Assembly: GCF_021018895.1 (NCBI RefSeq) | Contig: NC_079373.1 | Coordinates: 13,426,501-13,490,500, forward strand | Length of the DNA stretch: 64,000 nucleotides | DNA from: Seriola aureovittata | Lineage: Eukaryota > Chordata > Actinopteri > Carangiformes > Carangidae | Reading direction: 5' to 3' | Shown: piece by piece, positions 1 to 14,000 of the stretch | Position numbering within the stretch: the stretch's first letter is position 1 | Layout of the letters: each line of letters starts with the position of its first letter | Position numbers and translations under genes: made by a program | The notes under the pieces: model-generated | What the model was told of the DNA's origin: nothing | What the model saw: only the letters and a program-made list of their open reading frames with translations | Databases searched by the model: none

Positions 1-224
1 AAGTCCATGACAGTCAAAAGGTGTGGAAAGTTACAGAAAATGTAATGACTATTACTTTAATAATAACTAATCATGTATTCTAATGGAGGTGGCAATCAGG
101 GCCAACAAAATTTAATTGAGCCCAAAGTGATTTCATGAGAAAGACAACAATTTTGAAAATCAATTTATAGTAACTGAAGAAAAAGAAATATGAAAAACTC
201 TCTGGTTTCGGCTTTAAGATTTTT

Positions 225-405
225 TTGTCTTATATGATGATAAATCATTTTGGGTTTTAGTTTGTTGAATGACAGATTTGAAGGCCTCGCCTTGGGCTCT
301 GGGTTTTTCATTATTTTCTGACATTATGTATGCCAAATGATGAATTGATTAATGATGAAAATTATCTGCTGATTAACTAATAATTAAAATGAATAGTTTC
401 ATCCC
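225..405 (+). repeat. Fragment of dispersed teleost short repeat (copy 1)
   Basis: This stretch matches the layout of a second copy at about 61880-62230. Both pass through a 'tttgggtttta' segment, a 'ggctctg' segment, a 'ttttct' segment and then a run of ATTAAT/GATTAA motifs ending near 'gatgaaaat'. From memory it resembles a very common non-autonomous repeat of fish genomes whose ends are rich in 'aatcgattaatc'. The copy is degenerate, and its class (probably a hAT-type MITE) is inferred. Confidence 0.5.
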
Positions 406-2261
406 TAAAAATTTGTTTACCCATAAAACCAAAGTTATGTATTCAGTTATATTATGAAACTCAAAAACCTGCAACTGTTCACTTCTGCAATGCTGTATTT
501 AGCAGCCGTTTAATAATTAATCAACTAATTATTTTAGTACAATGTAGATTTTAGGTTATCAAATTGCAATAAAATAAAAAAGGTACACTACACAACATTG
601 TTCTGTGTCATAGATTTCACCTGCATGAGATGAGTGATTTATTTGAATTTAAACGTAAAGCAGTGAATACAACAGGTGACGATTTGATGATGCTGGAATG
701 ATGTTGTGTGTGTGATTGACCAGTGTCCATCTTGGTGATTGTTTTTAATCCATCATGAAAAACAAGATCATTGATCTTGATATTGCTGATGTTTATGACA
801 CCCGCTCTGTTGAGGCCTCCGGGGAGCGAGACATAAATCAAACTCAACAGACCCTGTAAAAACACTCTCATTGCTTCGCTCGTTCGTTTTCAAGGTGTTG
901 TGAGGACACAGTGACCGTGTCTCTGCTCCTGCTGTAAATACACAGCCCAGCGTCCGGCTGGTCAGAGCATAGTGCTGCTGTACAGTTAGAAACATGTCTT
1001 GACCTCCTGTACAGTCTCTTTTCGTTCTTGATACTTCAGCCCCGTTCACACTGGAGGCAGGGGTCACGGTGAGTTCCTGATGAACCAGCAGCTGGTTTAC
1101 ATTATTGTTGCTAATCTGGGGTCAGCTTTTGCTGCTCCCTGATCAACAGATTGCCTTGTCAACATTTTTCATGGGAAAAAGGATCTTTTAGGGTTGAGGT
1201 GCACGTTCTCTCTCAAACTACAGGTTTAAGAGATATGAGTGTTTAAATGTTAACAGATTAGTTTCTGTCCCCCAATAAATTGCCCGACCAAAGCCTGTTA
1301 TTGCCCATCCCTGCTGTGTGAATACGTAATGCTCATCTCTACACTTTACAGTTTCCTCAGCATTTACAGTATTTGCAGCATTTACAAAATGACTTTCCAT
1401 CCTCTTTTTCCTGAAGCTGTGTTCAAAATTGCCACCAATCTCAGCATCAGCATGGTACAGCGGAGACAATATCCCACTAACAAGATGCAGCCCCACCAGT
1501 TACCAATACAAACAGCAGGCTCACAGCTTGCCTAATGAATCTCCCGGTGAATTGACCCTCTTGGCCTGTTGTCTTGATGCATTCCAGATGCCTCGGTCTC
1601 TGTCCTTCAGCTTCCCAGGTCTACTCTCCCACACAATCACCCATTCAGCACTAATAGCTAGTATAAAATTACTGTGGATAATTTAGTTAGGGCTCCAGTG
1701 TGGCCTGTTTTCTGTCTTGACAATGTGACAGTAGTGGGAGTTCTGGCATTGTTCTGACACCGAGCCAGTCGGACTCCTGTTGGCACTGCTGCTTCCTGTC
1801 ACAGTGGTCATCGCTTCACACTCAATAGAGGGTTTTAATCACTTCTTCTCAAAGCAATTGGATTTACGAGAGTTCATCCGTTCTATCCCGAGCAAAGTCC
1901 TTGAACAAGTACACTAGGCAGATGAAGAAAGAGATTTGTGCCGGTGTCTTTTCGCTCTGCCTGAGTAGGTTCTTCCTTATTAGTCTTAAGTATAATTTGT
2001 TGTGTCTTTATCTTCACAAGCTCATTCTAATGTCGAGGTGTCCCAGTTCATCTGTCAACCCTCACTGTCAAACAAATTAAATAAACTGCATTGCAGTTTT
2101 CCACATCTTGTTCTCCTGTCCTTTCTCTGGTGTTTTCACCTGACACCCTATGTCTATAAGATGGGTAAGGATTTCTTTCTTTAGGCTGGAGGAGAGGAAT
2201 TAGCCACCTCCTTTAATTATGGAGGAGTCAAATCCGCCTGTCTTGAAGTAAATAGTCCTTT

Positions 2262-2768
2262 GCCCCAGCATGGTACCAGCTTGAATCAACTCGACTCTAT
2301 TCGCCTTTTTTGGTTTTCCGGAAAAAGTTGTGGATAGTACGTTTTACCTGATACTATATTGGTATTTCCCCCGCCAAGGTTCCAAGGAAGCTGAGGCGAT
2401 GCCAAAAAGCAAAGATCAAACGCTACAGACTACTGATTGGTCAGAGAGAATCATCCCTACTGCATCATTATCATTGTGTGAGATGGGACGCTCTGAGGGA
2501 ACCCGCCATTTATAAACAGTCAAGCAACAGCACACCACTAACTGTAGCCTCTTACTTGCTGTTAGTTATTGCACTATACTTTTAGTATGGTAACCTGCGA
2601 AGCCACGCTGTGGTCAGTTGATGAAGTGCAGACGTTTCTCTGTTGTCCCAATAGCTTTGTGCACCATCACTATAGTAACAACGGCGCATAGAGGGGTACT
2701 ATCTGGATGGAAGAAGAAGCACCTGGTACCAAAAGCGAGTTGAGTCGGTGCAGTGGAAAAGGCTAAAA
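2262..2768. mobile_element. Degenerate MITE-like element with inverted ends
   Basis: The left end reads 'ggtaccagcttgaatcaac' followed by 'tcgactctattcgcc'. The right end, reverse-complemented, reads 'ccactgcaccgactcaact' and then 'cgcttttggtacc', so the ends are imperfect inverted repeats around GGTACC and CAACTCG motifs. The inside contains 'ctgattggtcagagagaat', a phrase I associate with a widespread fish MITE. There is no coding capacity. Family assignment is from memory, and the boundaries are uncertain by a few tens of bases. Confidence 0.5.
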
Positions 2769-5700
2769 GGATGGTTGTTACTTTGTCTGCTTTCTCAAAT
2801 AATGTTATTGATCATTTATTTGGTTTAATTTAAAAAAATGTTTCCTTTAGTTCCTTTAAGAAGAAAAAGCTGAGTAATGAATCCCTCTCTATTCTTGAAA
2901 AAGTGTAATATGTTGTATTTCATAGATATAATATATTAGAATGCAGTTTATAATCGAGTTAATAGAGTTTTTCTAAACAATAGCAAAGTGATGATTGAAT
3001 CTCTGTGCAAAAGATTCCTACTGGATAGACTGGATGACTATATACTGGACTAGATATAGTCATTAAAGTTAGATTAGTTACAAAGCTTCATGACTGTCTT
3101 CTTAGTTTAATTGGTTTAATACATTTTTTAAATTCTCAATCTTGTCGAGGTGCAGTCTTTTCCTCACATGACTATTGCTTGCAAGCATCCTTCTCATGTC
3201 CTTTCAAAGAAGAGAATGTAGGTCATGTTTACGGTCAGAAGACTGCAAATGGGGCGTCTGACGGCCCTTAAAGATTGACCCATCATCACTCTATTTCTTG
3301 CTCTTGATCTCAATAAAGAGAGGCGACCGTTTTTGCGGGTCAATCTTTATAAAAGATTGGTTCTGGTAAGATAAGACTCAGCACTTAAATCAGGTGCCGT
3401 TCCATATTTTTAATGTTGACAATAACCTTCAAATATTCTCAGTGTACCTTGTTTGCAAGAAAAGTTTACTAATAAACAGATTCTGAACCAGCAGTATGGA
3501 GACTAAGTGGCAGAGTTCGGTGGTAATTTGCCACTTGTCCAGTGTATTTGTTACCGACAGTGTTTTCTTGTAGTTGTGCAGAAAGAAAACAAGAGCGGGT
3601 GCTTTAAATGAGGTATGCAATCATCTGATCTCCTGAACATACAGCTGTAAGAGCTGATAAAGGCAGCCCCCTCTTAAGGGAGGGCACTGATTGAATCAGC
3701 CTGTTATAGTTGCCCTACAAAAGAAGGCACCAAAGGACAAATTACTCTACACTTTTCTCTATTACTCTAGGGGATGTTCCACGCTTTTAATTATCCGTCT
3801 AACTTTTTTTTGGACACAGACCCATCAGGAAATCAGCTGCAAAATGTAGAAGGATTCCTTTAAGCCCAATATAATTAATTTCCCTTCTAAATAGATTAGT
3901 AAGACAGTCTAGGCGAGTATTTCAGTCCATTTAGCAGTGTCATTTGCAGAAATTACTTTTAATTACATAATAATGGCAATGATCTCATATTGCTTACAGC
4001 TGTCAGAGGTTGAACCACCAAGTGTGGTGTTCATGCACTTATGTAGAGGGTCATGGATGCTGTGAACCAGAGAAAGCTGCACTATCAAACTCTTGGAGAT
4101 ACAGTGACGTGTAAACCCTCCTGCTCTTCCTGCTGGTTCCTTCTTTCTGTCGTGTTTTCACTTTTCAGTTGGAGGGGTCGTCTGTCCGCTCGACCCGTGA
4201 CCAGTGTTTCCATCATCAGTGCAGCAGAGTGGGAAGTGGTTTGGTTTTGTTTTGTTTGGGTTTTCTGTTCCATTGTCATTTTAAGATATCTGCTTCTGAA
4301 AGTTGTTGTGGAGGTTAATTACATTTTGTCTGTGGTGAAAAGATTTTAAAATTACAGTTGAAAAAACCCCCATACTCAGGATAATCCACAGACCTTAGTT
4401 TTCCTAGGGACCTTTTCTTCTGTAGAATAATTTGAGTGAAAAATGTTGACAGTCAGGTCTGTGTGGGTCTGTAAAGGACATCTTCAAAGCTCACAAACTG
4501 TATAAATGATATGCATGGCTAGATACTATAAGTAAAAAGATGGGTGATAAATTAAAAAGAATGTAAAATGTCTTAGGAAAGTGTTGGGCCATTAACAGCA
4601 TCAGTTTGCCTTCGCGTAGATATTCCAAGTCTCTGGAGCTATACGGGATGGATGAATGATGGACCAGTGTGAAAAGGCATGTGGCGTCCTGATCATAACC
4701 ACTTCAATATAAGTACCCTAAAAATAAATCCCTCCAATACAGCAATGCACTTCAAAGTGGAGACCAGGTATTCTTCATATTTTTTTTTTTTTCTAAAAGG
4801 TTCTCTTGCAAGAGAAAAGCAAGATGGACAAGGCTAACAATCTTCATTGTACCTCTTCAGCAGTGACATGATGGCCGTTTGGCTCTGACACTGTGGCTGC
4901 AGGAGATACGAGCTCCTCTTCCCCTCTTCACTGCTTCCTCTGAACAGTCCTGTCTGTTTCCCTCTTCCTGCTGTACACCACAACATAGCTGGGGCTGCAT
5001 TGTCATGAAATGGCCCCTCAGGAGTCAACCTCAGAAAGTCGAACAACAATACAGGGGATTCTCTAAAAGACTATGGTGGATGCCGAATGGAGGGGAGGAC
5101 AAGTTCAAGTCGGATACACTCGTTAGCTTGTGAGTTTGTTTTGGGGGTAACAGTCTGCACACACTGTTCGACCTCCAGAAGTTATTCTCTCCTGGTTTTG
5201 TGGTCTCAGGACTGTGTTGGTGCTTATGACTGCTCTGTTTTTCTAAGGGGAAATGTCTGGCTCTTTATTGCTTTAGCTTAAGTTGTAGACTGGAAATTCA
5301 AAACATTGAGTGGAAAGACGATAAAATATAGTAACTGTTTATATAGAATATTGATTACAGCAGGTTTAAACATCGTGCTGACCTTGAGACATACCTTTTA
5401 TTAATAGAGAGCATGGTGTTTAGCAATTACCTACCCCTCAGAGAAATAAAGAATTGTAAACCAATAGTGCTTTACTGAAAAGTGATTAATGTTTTCCTTA
5501 AATTATAAATGGAAAGCTTTGTATGGTTGCAAACCCTCCTGGATCTCTTTAATGATACTCAATTAGGGGCCCTATTGTTTTTCTCTGTCAGCTGTGGTCG
5601 CTAAGTATGACAGTGGTGATATGACTCCAGAGAATACTTGTGTAGATATCCTCCCTTAAAGCTTTTGTTTCGGTTCGGGCTTTGGCCTTTGTCTTTCTCT

Positions 5701-8033
5701 CTCTGTAAATAACAGTTAGATTCACCCAAGGACACGGCACCAGCACAGAGCAGCACTCCATTCATCCCGTAATGACAGTGAAAAGGGGAGTGAACGGCCC
5801 CAATGGGTCCATGTACAGTACATAGAGCAGAGCCTCTTGTGGTTTTACGGACAGATTTAACTACAATATGGCTCTCTGTTGCCGTGGCGATGGACTGCTA
5901 TTAACGTGTTATTTTCCCGAGGGAGAGGAAGTCTCTCAACCTCCTGTACCTACCCACTGAGGTGAGGTTATATCAGGTCACACGTACTGCAGGGCACGTA
6001 CCACATAGTGTGCTTATTATCAGTGGAACATAATGACACCTTATTCTATCTGGACTGGATTAGTTTTATGCAGGGAAGTGCCATAATTGTAACTATTACC
6101 ACCAGCACCTGTGGTTTTAATCCAGTATGAATCTGCCGTTCCTGTGATTCCTATGAGTCTAGAAAGTGAAAATACAGTAACATCATGAAGTCAACGGAAA
6201 TAGTAAAACTCAACTGAGTTTGGCTTAATATTATAGTGCATCATATGTTTAAGACATAAGAGAGAAGACACTTCATTTATCATTGTAGGCATACAATGAA
6301 ATTATGTTTGGTGCCTCTAAGCGATTAAATAAAAATAAAATATGCTAGATGGATATACTACAGCACAAAATACGATAAATAACTGACACAAGTTACGTAG
6401 CAATATAAAAGATAAATTGCCAAAAAAATGGTGAATTGTCGAGGTAGTGACCTGTATATTTATACATATTTATAAATATGTATGAATATGTTTTTGTGAG
6501 CTGGAAGATTAGAAGTGAGACTGTGGCCTTTATATATATTTTTTGTTTGTTTGTTTTCTCACCCCATATTTTAATTTTTATATAATATAAATGAGGTTCA
6601 GCATGACACACTGGGTCCACGTCAGAGTTCAGTTTCATTTTGGAGATAACCATTGGTAACTTTTTATTGAATGAAGTGATTTTAATTTTGTTATGTTTGC
6701 CATAAATGTGGCATTTTGCTAACAAAAACATTTTATGTTCCATTGGTGTCTGTGTGAAAAGGATTGTTCCATTAAGATATCACAGTTTAAATTGGGATAT
6801 ACTAAATTAATGATTAAATTAGCCAAACCTATTCAGTTTGAGATATTGAGAGCCGGGTGGTGCTGTTCTTTTGTTTTTTGTTTTCAGAGTCGAGAAGAGG
6901 GTCCAAAAAAAATATGATTAACTCTTTTTTATAAAACTTTTTTTTAACAAGTGAAACAAACATTTTCATATGGTCACTTAGAGGAGTAATTTCTTAATAA
7001 ATCACACAGAACATTCCTCGACTAACGTGAAATCGCATCATTGACAAAAACAATATTAGAGCGCCTTCCTCAATAAAATAAATAGTCTGTTATTTTTTCC
7101 CTCGTTCGTCACATTACAGGGGCAAAGGTCGTGTTTCAGAGCTTCAGTCACTTCAGGTTTCCATCAGCTCCCTGCTTCTGTTTATGCTGGCATGCAATTA
7201 AGGCAAGTCGTTCAAGCTGGGCCGGCAGCGAATACCTCCAGGCTGCTGCAAATCTGAGATACACACAGGCCTTCAAAACAGTGATTAGGAGAGTTGATGA
7301 TTTAACCCTTGGCTTCAGTCAGGAGGTGTTAATGTGGCTGGAACAAAGCCATTCACTCGCCTTTTGTAGAAATATGAAGAACTTTCTCTTTCTGTTTCTC
7401 CTCTCCTTCTTTGTCTCTCTCTGATAAGGAGCTGGATTAGGAAGCTTGAAGTTAAACACACGCACAGGGAAACGTAGACCGACTGATTTAGTTTTTTTCC
7501 AGGTGCATCAAACATTACATGAGGCCCAGATCCTTAGTTGTGCTGTAGATCTCCTGTAGTAGCCCTACAAAGTCCAATAACAGAGTGAGACTGTATGCTG
7601 TCTAATACAGTCAGGAAAAAATACTTTACAAATGCTTGTACATAAGTAGATCATATGTCAGTGAAGACAATTTATGCATACTTTTCTTTTCTTACTATGA
7701 AATTTAAATTCAAGTCATGGAGTTTCATTAGCATTAAAACACAAAATGCTCCTGGGCTGTGTAGTTGTCATAAACTTGGTGGGGCTTGTCAGGAGTTACA
7801 CATTGTGCGATTGTGTCTAATTAAGACATCCACACAATATCTGTAGAGTACGTCAAATGTTGTGACCACAAACAAAAATTAATTTGCATTTTCAGGTGCC
7901 TTAATGCATTTTCATGTCTTCAGCAACTTGTAATGCTTTTTAACAGACATAACATCCTGAATCTTCAAGCTGAGCACAACTAATGCACAAATTACATCTT
8001 TTGTCTCTTCTGTTTGTGTCTGTTTCTGTCCAG

Positions 8034-11000
8034 ATGCGAAGGAGAGGACAACCAGGAGTTTCTCAGTCGGCGGAGTCTTAAACTACACCTCTGTCCTCCT
8101 CAGTAAAGAAGACAACATGCTGTATGTTGGTGCTCGGGAGGTTCTCTTCGCTCTCAACCTCTCCGACATCAGTGCAGTAACGCTCCAAAGAAATGTAAGA
8201 GCCAGTGTGCAGGCGTCTTTAAACTGCAGTACCATATACATATAGTACGCTGTATTAATATGAATGTAGTTATAATAGGATCCCAGAGGTTCAATATGAA
8301 TATAGTTATAAATATGATACGACCCCAGAAGTCCAATGTGAATATAACAAACCTCTCTGTATTAAACCGACAGTTTGAGTTTGACAGTGTTTCTCTCCTG
8401 CAGCTCACATGGAAAACTCCAGAGAGGAAGAGAGATGAGTGCAGTTTCAAAGGCAAAGACCTACAGGTCAGTCAACTGCTGGTTTAAAATCTCAAGTAGC
8501 TGAACTCCGATGGCTCAGACAGTATTTACACGACTGCAGGTTTGCTTTTTGTGGTTAAGTTGACCATTGTTACATGGCACTTTGGAAACAAACCCAGGGC
8601 AGCACCCTGGTAAATTTCCTGTCAAGTTATAACGTTCCATCCCACAACAATGGATTTTCCCTTCCTTTCAAACAAACTTTTCCTCTGTTACACTCTTTCT
8701 TTTTGTCCGCCTGCTCCACTACTGCTTTTATATGTAAACATACAGGCCTAGAACCTTGTGAATTTATTGTAACTTATTCTTTCGGAGGGAACAGATTAGC
8801 AGAAGGGAATCTGTGTGTGTTTTGAATATTGAAAATGATCTCAAAATTACTGTGTGAAAAAATGGCATAAAATTTTTATAATATACATATAATTTGATAA
8901 TACAATTTGCAATGCAAGCACACAGTTTCACAAGATGTTGTGTTTTGTTAAGTACTTGACTGGACTGTGGTGAAGTCTGCAGATCATTTTTGTTTTCTTT
9001 GCATTTTTGTCTTCACTTTTAATAAGCTTCTGTAAACTGCTGTGCCTTGAGACAGGAAGGAAAATAACTTGGATGAATGAATAAAAAAAAAAAATCAGTG
9101 TATTGTTTGGTGTAAATTGATACTGTATATCCTTGTATGTAAGTAGCTGTAAATAAAATGAAGTGGGTAAATTGATTTTCAGCCTTTTTAATGAAATTCT
9201 TGTGTTCATTTCTAATACAGACGGATTGCTTCAACTACATCAAGATTTTACTGCGTATGAACAACACTCATCTGTATGTTTGTGGGACGTACGCCTTCAG
9301 CCCCATCTGTGCTTACATAGTAAGTGTTTATACGAAACCGTCACATCTGTTGCACTGAGCAGCTATGTGGAGCCCGATCATACCTGTGGAAGACATTTTA
9401 CATGGTGTTTATTTATTAGGTTCTAGGGGAAGAGCATGCTGCTTCCTGCCTCTCAGCTCACTTAGCAGTCTGGCTGAGCTCCTGCTCAGCTAGATACAAT
9501 ATATATCCATTATTTTATTATGTCCTGTGCTGAAGGGAAATGGATCGAAATATTTAATGCTTGTAATCAGATTATATCAGAATCGATCCAGTCTTCAATC
9601 CTTTTCTCCAAATCCTTTAAAGCCTTTTAAAGCAATTCATAACAAACATACAGGGACGAGCTGTGCGTCAACTTAAACCAAAGACTGACTGACCACCTTT
9701 TTACTGTGGGACAGATGAACAGAGCAGGTCACAGCTCTGCTTTTCAACTAATGTGGTGTGTTTTCTACAGAACACCACAGACTTCTCCCTCGTCAAGAGT
9801 GACACCGGTGAGATTGTTACAGAGGATGGACGAAGCCGCTGCCCGTTCAACCCTGAATACAAGTCCACGGCCATCATGGCTGGTAGGTCTGAGTAAAGCT
9901 GTCAGCTGTCAGTAAAGCCGAGCTTTGTTTAAACGCTTTGATTTATAGAAAAGTCAGTGAAGTTACCAGATACAGGTGGTCGATATCAAAACAAATTGGG
10001 GCACAACCTCTGGATTTCATTACTGCGTATGACGCAGAAGCCCATTCCCTTGTGGTAAACACTGTGATTATACTGGTCTTCTTCTCTGCGTTGCAGATGG
10101 AGAGCTGTATTCCGGTACAGTCAGTAATTTCCAAGGAAATGAACCCATCATTTACAAGAGTCTAGGCCAAGGATCTGCTTTAAAAACAGAAAACTCACTC
10201 AACTGGCTTCAAGGTACAGTCCTGTAGCTTTTCATTATATCTTCTTATAAGAAAAATCCCATATATCATAATATCCCATAAATGACATTCTCAAAGTGTT
10301 GCTGTATGAGAAATCTTGAATTTGACACAAATGGAGATTAATGGAATGGAAAGTGTTTACCTGCAATCTAGTCCCTGTTGGAACTGGATTTTCCATTCAG
10401 TGCGTTGATGTCAGAGGGAATAGGGACACCTGTCCCTGGATGCCAGAATTGCATATGCTGTAGGTTGACAGTATTGTTCACGTTGCTTTTCTTTCAGACC
10501 CGGCCTTTGTTGGTTCTGCCTACATACAGGAGAGCCTGCCCGAGGGCAACCTAGTGGGCGATGACGATAAGATTTACTTCTTCTTCAGTGAAGCAGGAAA
10601 GGAGTTTGATTTCTTTGACAACACCATTGTGTCACGCATTGCTCGCGTGTGTAAGGTGAGTGATGCTTGAAAGCAGACGGTCCATCTTAAGGGGTCTTTT
10701 TACCCTTGAGCTACACCTCCTGTCTCCCCCCCTCCCATCACTATAGGAATCTATCAGATAAGGAGGGGGGGGGGGGGGGGTTGTGTGTTTGTGCATTTCA
10801 CGTGTTTGTGTTCAGTACATGCTCCTATACAGCCAGGCTCCTGAAAGCTTCTTACAGCTTTAATACAACTAGCGTAGCTCACAGTCCTTCTGGGCAGTGA
10901 TGCAGGATCTCTTGTTACAGAAAAACATTCCTCTTGCATGTTTCCCTCTGTTTGATTCTTTTTCTCCAGATCCTCTCCTCCCTCTTTTCTTATCATGTTT

Positions 11001-14000
11001 CACCAAATATTTGTGCTCAGACTGGACTCAGTAGCCAACTCGAAATGGCTTAGGATTACTATAGCACAAGATCCATGTGCAGAAATGGATTATCACCTGC
11101 AGAAGTACTTGAGGCCCTTTAAGCTAAAGTGCAGACCTCACACAGTATTTGTTCATATTTTTTAGGGTCTTATCTGCTCTGTAAACATCATCGAGATCAT
11201 GAACTAGTTCTGCAGATCAGACCGCTGCTTGTCTCTGTGAAAACAATCATGTTTATCATCGTCCAAGGAGAATGAAAACTACTACTTGGCAGGTTGACGT
11301 CCACCTCAGAGAAAACATGAAAAGTTACAGCTCTTTTTTGTCCACAAAAAAGAGCTGTAACTTTTGTCGTATTTCTTGTTCTTTGAGACCATGACCATTT
11401 TTTTTTTGCTCATTATGGCTGATCACCTGAGCACCTGCACAGAGAGCTTCCTTATTTTCAGCTGTAATCTGTCCCCTGGTGTGTGTCCTGATAGTCATTA
11501 TGCTGTCATACAAAGACACCATCTACAGTATGTGCATTAGATTTAAATCCCCAAGGTGGTACCATAGAAAGCCCAGCTGTGAATCAAAGGCCTGTTCACA
11601 GTCAGACACTGCCCCGTGGCTTATATTTTCTTCATCTTCATGCAGTTATCCACTCAGTGTTTCCATATATCCAATTTAAAAAATCATTCCAGTTAACATA
11701 GTTATATAAATATTGACTCATGTGGCATGTTGTTGAGGGGTTTTGTGCTCATTGTAACTATCCTGCTGCAGATTAGACCCATAAGGAAATGAGTAATAAT
11801 GTGCCAGTTTTTGGGAGTTGGCTTCCCAAACTAAAGTAAAACAAAAAGTATTTAAAAAGTGTAAAATGTAAAAAATTAAAAAAAAAAAAAGCTTTAAAAT
11901 GAGGCCAATTCTTAGAAGATAGATGGTGTCACTTCCTTTTAAGTAATACTGTGTAGTGATTCCTGTTCAAATAAATTATCAGTCCTATCCCTGTGTCTCT
12001 TAATCCCCTGTTTGACTGCAGTCCCCCTCCTTGTTTATTCAGGTGTTTAGTACACAGGTTCCACATCATCGAGCCTAACTATGGAATGATAAACAATGTT
12101 TTTGCTTGAAACAAACAAAACAAAGCATGTTCTCATTTGCCGGATTGTTCGGTTTCCCAGAAATAAGCCATTACTGCCCTGCATGTTCATAGCATTTTGA
12201 ACAGCCTTTTGAACAATAGATGCTTTTACAAGGGATTAATGAATGGGATGCATTTGCTTCAATTATTCAGAAGTCAGTTTAAGCACAGAGTGGCATTAAA
12301 TTATAAAACTAGGTTCAGCCAGGAGGAGCAGGGAATATACTGCATGTTGCTCATTATCTGCCTGGGTTACTACAATAAGTAATTGCTTCTGAAGCTCAGT
12401 ATTGGTCATGTGCCATTTCCCTTCCCATCTAGTCCTGCCATTTCCTCTGATTAATGTAATACTAAAGTGGATTCAATTGAAGCTTCATGTTAAAGGGTTT
12501 CATGTAGTTTAGATCATTTAGTATTTCTCTTTGGTCCTCTGCTCTGCACATTTTGAAAACTGCTTATTTCCCCCAACAGCCAACTTTCATCTCTGTTAGA
12601 TCTGTGCCTTTGAGAAAATTGGAATAATTGATACCATGAACCGAATGTAAACACACACCGAGTGGTTGGTGCAGAAGATCATCCTCCCTTTAAATCCCAG
12701 GTCTTTTCACAAAACCAAAATAAGCTCCTCGTTGTGGGTGATGTAGGTACAACATTTAGTCACCTTTCTCAGGCCTGTAACTCCCCGTAGATTGTTTCAC
12801 ACTCATACATTACATACTATAAATCACCTTCACCCTGAGGTTTAAAGATGGAGGTTCTCCCAAAATGAGTCTGCATGCCAAGGAAGTCCTGTGCCACTCA
12901 CATCACTTTGAAGGCTAGTGCCAAAGGCGTCGAATCACAGCAGTAGTGTCAGTGAAGAGGGATTGTCAGGGGGGCAATGTATCTTTTTCTTTTTCATTTA
13001 AAAAGCATTTGTCCTCCTCAAAGCCCTGAGTGTTTTTTTTTTTTTTTTCATCTAAGCCAGTTGTGATGATGTGTATTGTTTTCATGACCTAGAAATCTGT
13101 TGCCTCGGGGTATATCTGTGTTGAGGCTACAACTGATTTTGCTCAGCATGGTTTTACCATAGGAGGTTAATGCTTTTTAATTGCATCAATTCAAACAGCT
13201 TCCCTGTTGGGCTCAACTCTTTGTTGTTTTTACAAAGAAAGAGAAAGAAGGTAAATAAAGATGACACAATCATTTTCCTAAGATAATATAACATACAATA
13301 TTACTGTATGTTATGGTATGTAGTGTATGCCATGACAGCGTACCATATGGCTGCACATTATTATTTCATGCGTTTTATAAGCCTGTCGGGTCCCATTAAA
13401 TCACGTGTGTATCAAATTGTTTTTCAGAGGCATTGTCAACAGTCACCTCTGCAGACAGGTGTCAATCTTACATTCTTGCACTCTCTACTGGCCACACCTG
13501 GAAAGGCTTCAAAGCTGCATTATCTGTGTTGCAGGGTGACATGGGAGGCGAGAGAGTTCTGCAGAAGAAATGGACTACTTTCCTGAAGGCTCAGCTCTTG
13601 TGCTCTCTGCCTGATGATGGTTTCCCCTTCAACATAATCCAAGACATATTTGTGCTGACACCCAGCCCCGAGGACTGGAAGAACACTGTGTTTTATGGAG
13701 TCTTCACATCTCAGTGGTGAGGACAAACTTTCGCTCTTTTAATTAACACATCACCAAACAAACGTAGTCATACTTTCAGATATATTGTGCAGATGTGGCA
13801 AACACGAGGATTAAAAATCTCTCTTTATCTGAGGTATGTGTTTAAAAAAAAAAATATATATATATTACATTACACATTTTAAAGCCGATTCTGATGTTTT
13901 TTAGACTAAATGTATTCAAAATTGCCTTTTTTTAGGCTAAAAACAAAAAATAAAAAGGATTTCATATTCTCCACAACAATAATCTACCTTACAGTGTTAA

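Larger units (their letters stand above)
1..8033. other. Intronic/upstream DNA before first visible semaphorin exon
   Basis: No exon could be supported here on either strand. The first visible semaphorin exon begins at 8034 with two bases of a split codon, so an earlier coding exon carrying the signal peptide and ending in phase 1 must exist. I searched this stretch on the + strand for an ATG followed by a leucine-rich segment and a phase-1 GT donor and found none convincing, so that exon probably lies left of the window. The stretch holds two degenerate short repeats (about 225-405 and 2262-2768) and otherwise unremarkable AT-rich sequence. A 13-bp inverted repeat (3269-3281 with 3337-3349) flanks a 55-base spacer. 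Confidence 0.6.

Noticed and set aside
617..1067. Two overlapping minus-strand open frames (84 and 99 codons)
   Set aside because: They look faintly protein-like but match no family I know, and there are no flanking splice sites or promoter. Chance or an old unrecognised repeat is more likely.
4053..4349. 98-codon + frame with a hydrophobic stretch, considered as the semaphorin signal exon
   Set aside because: The hydrophobic part is preceded by about 25 polar residues, there is no phase-1 donor at a fitting place, and it lacks the residues expected before the sema domain.
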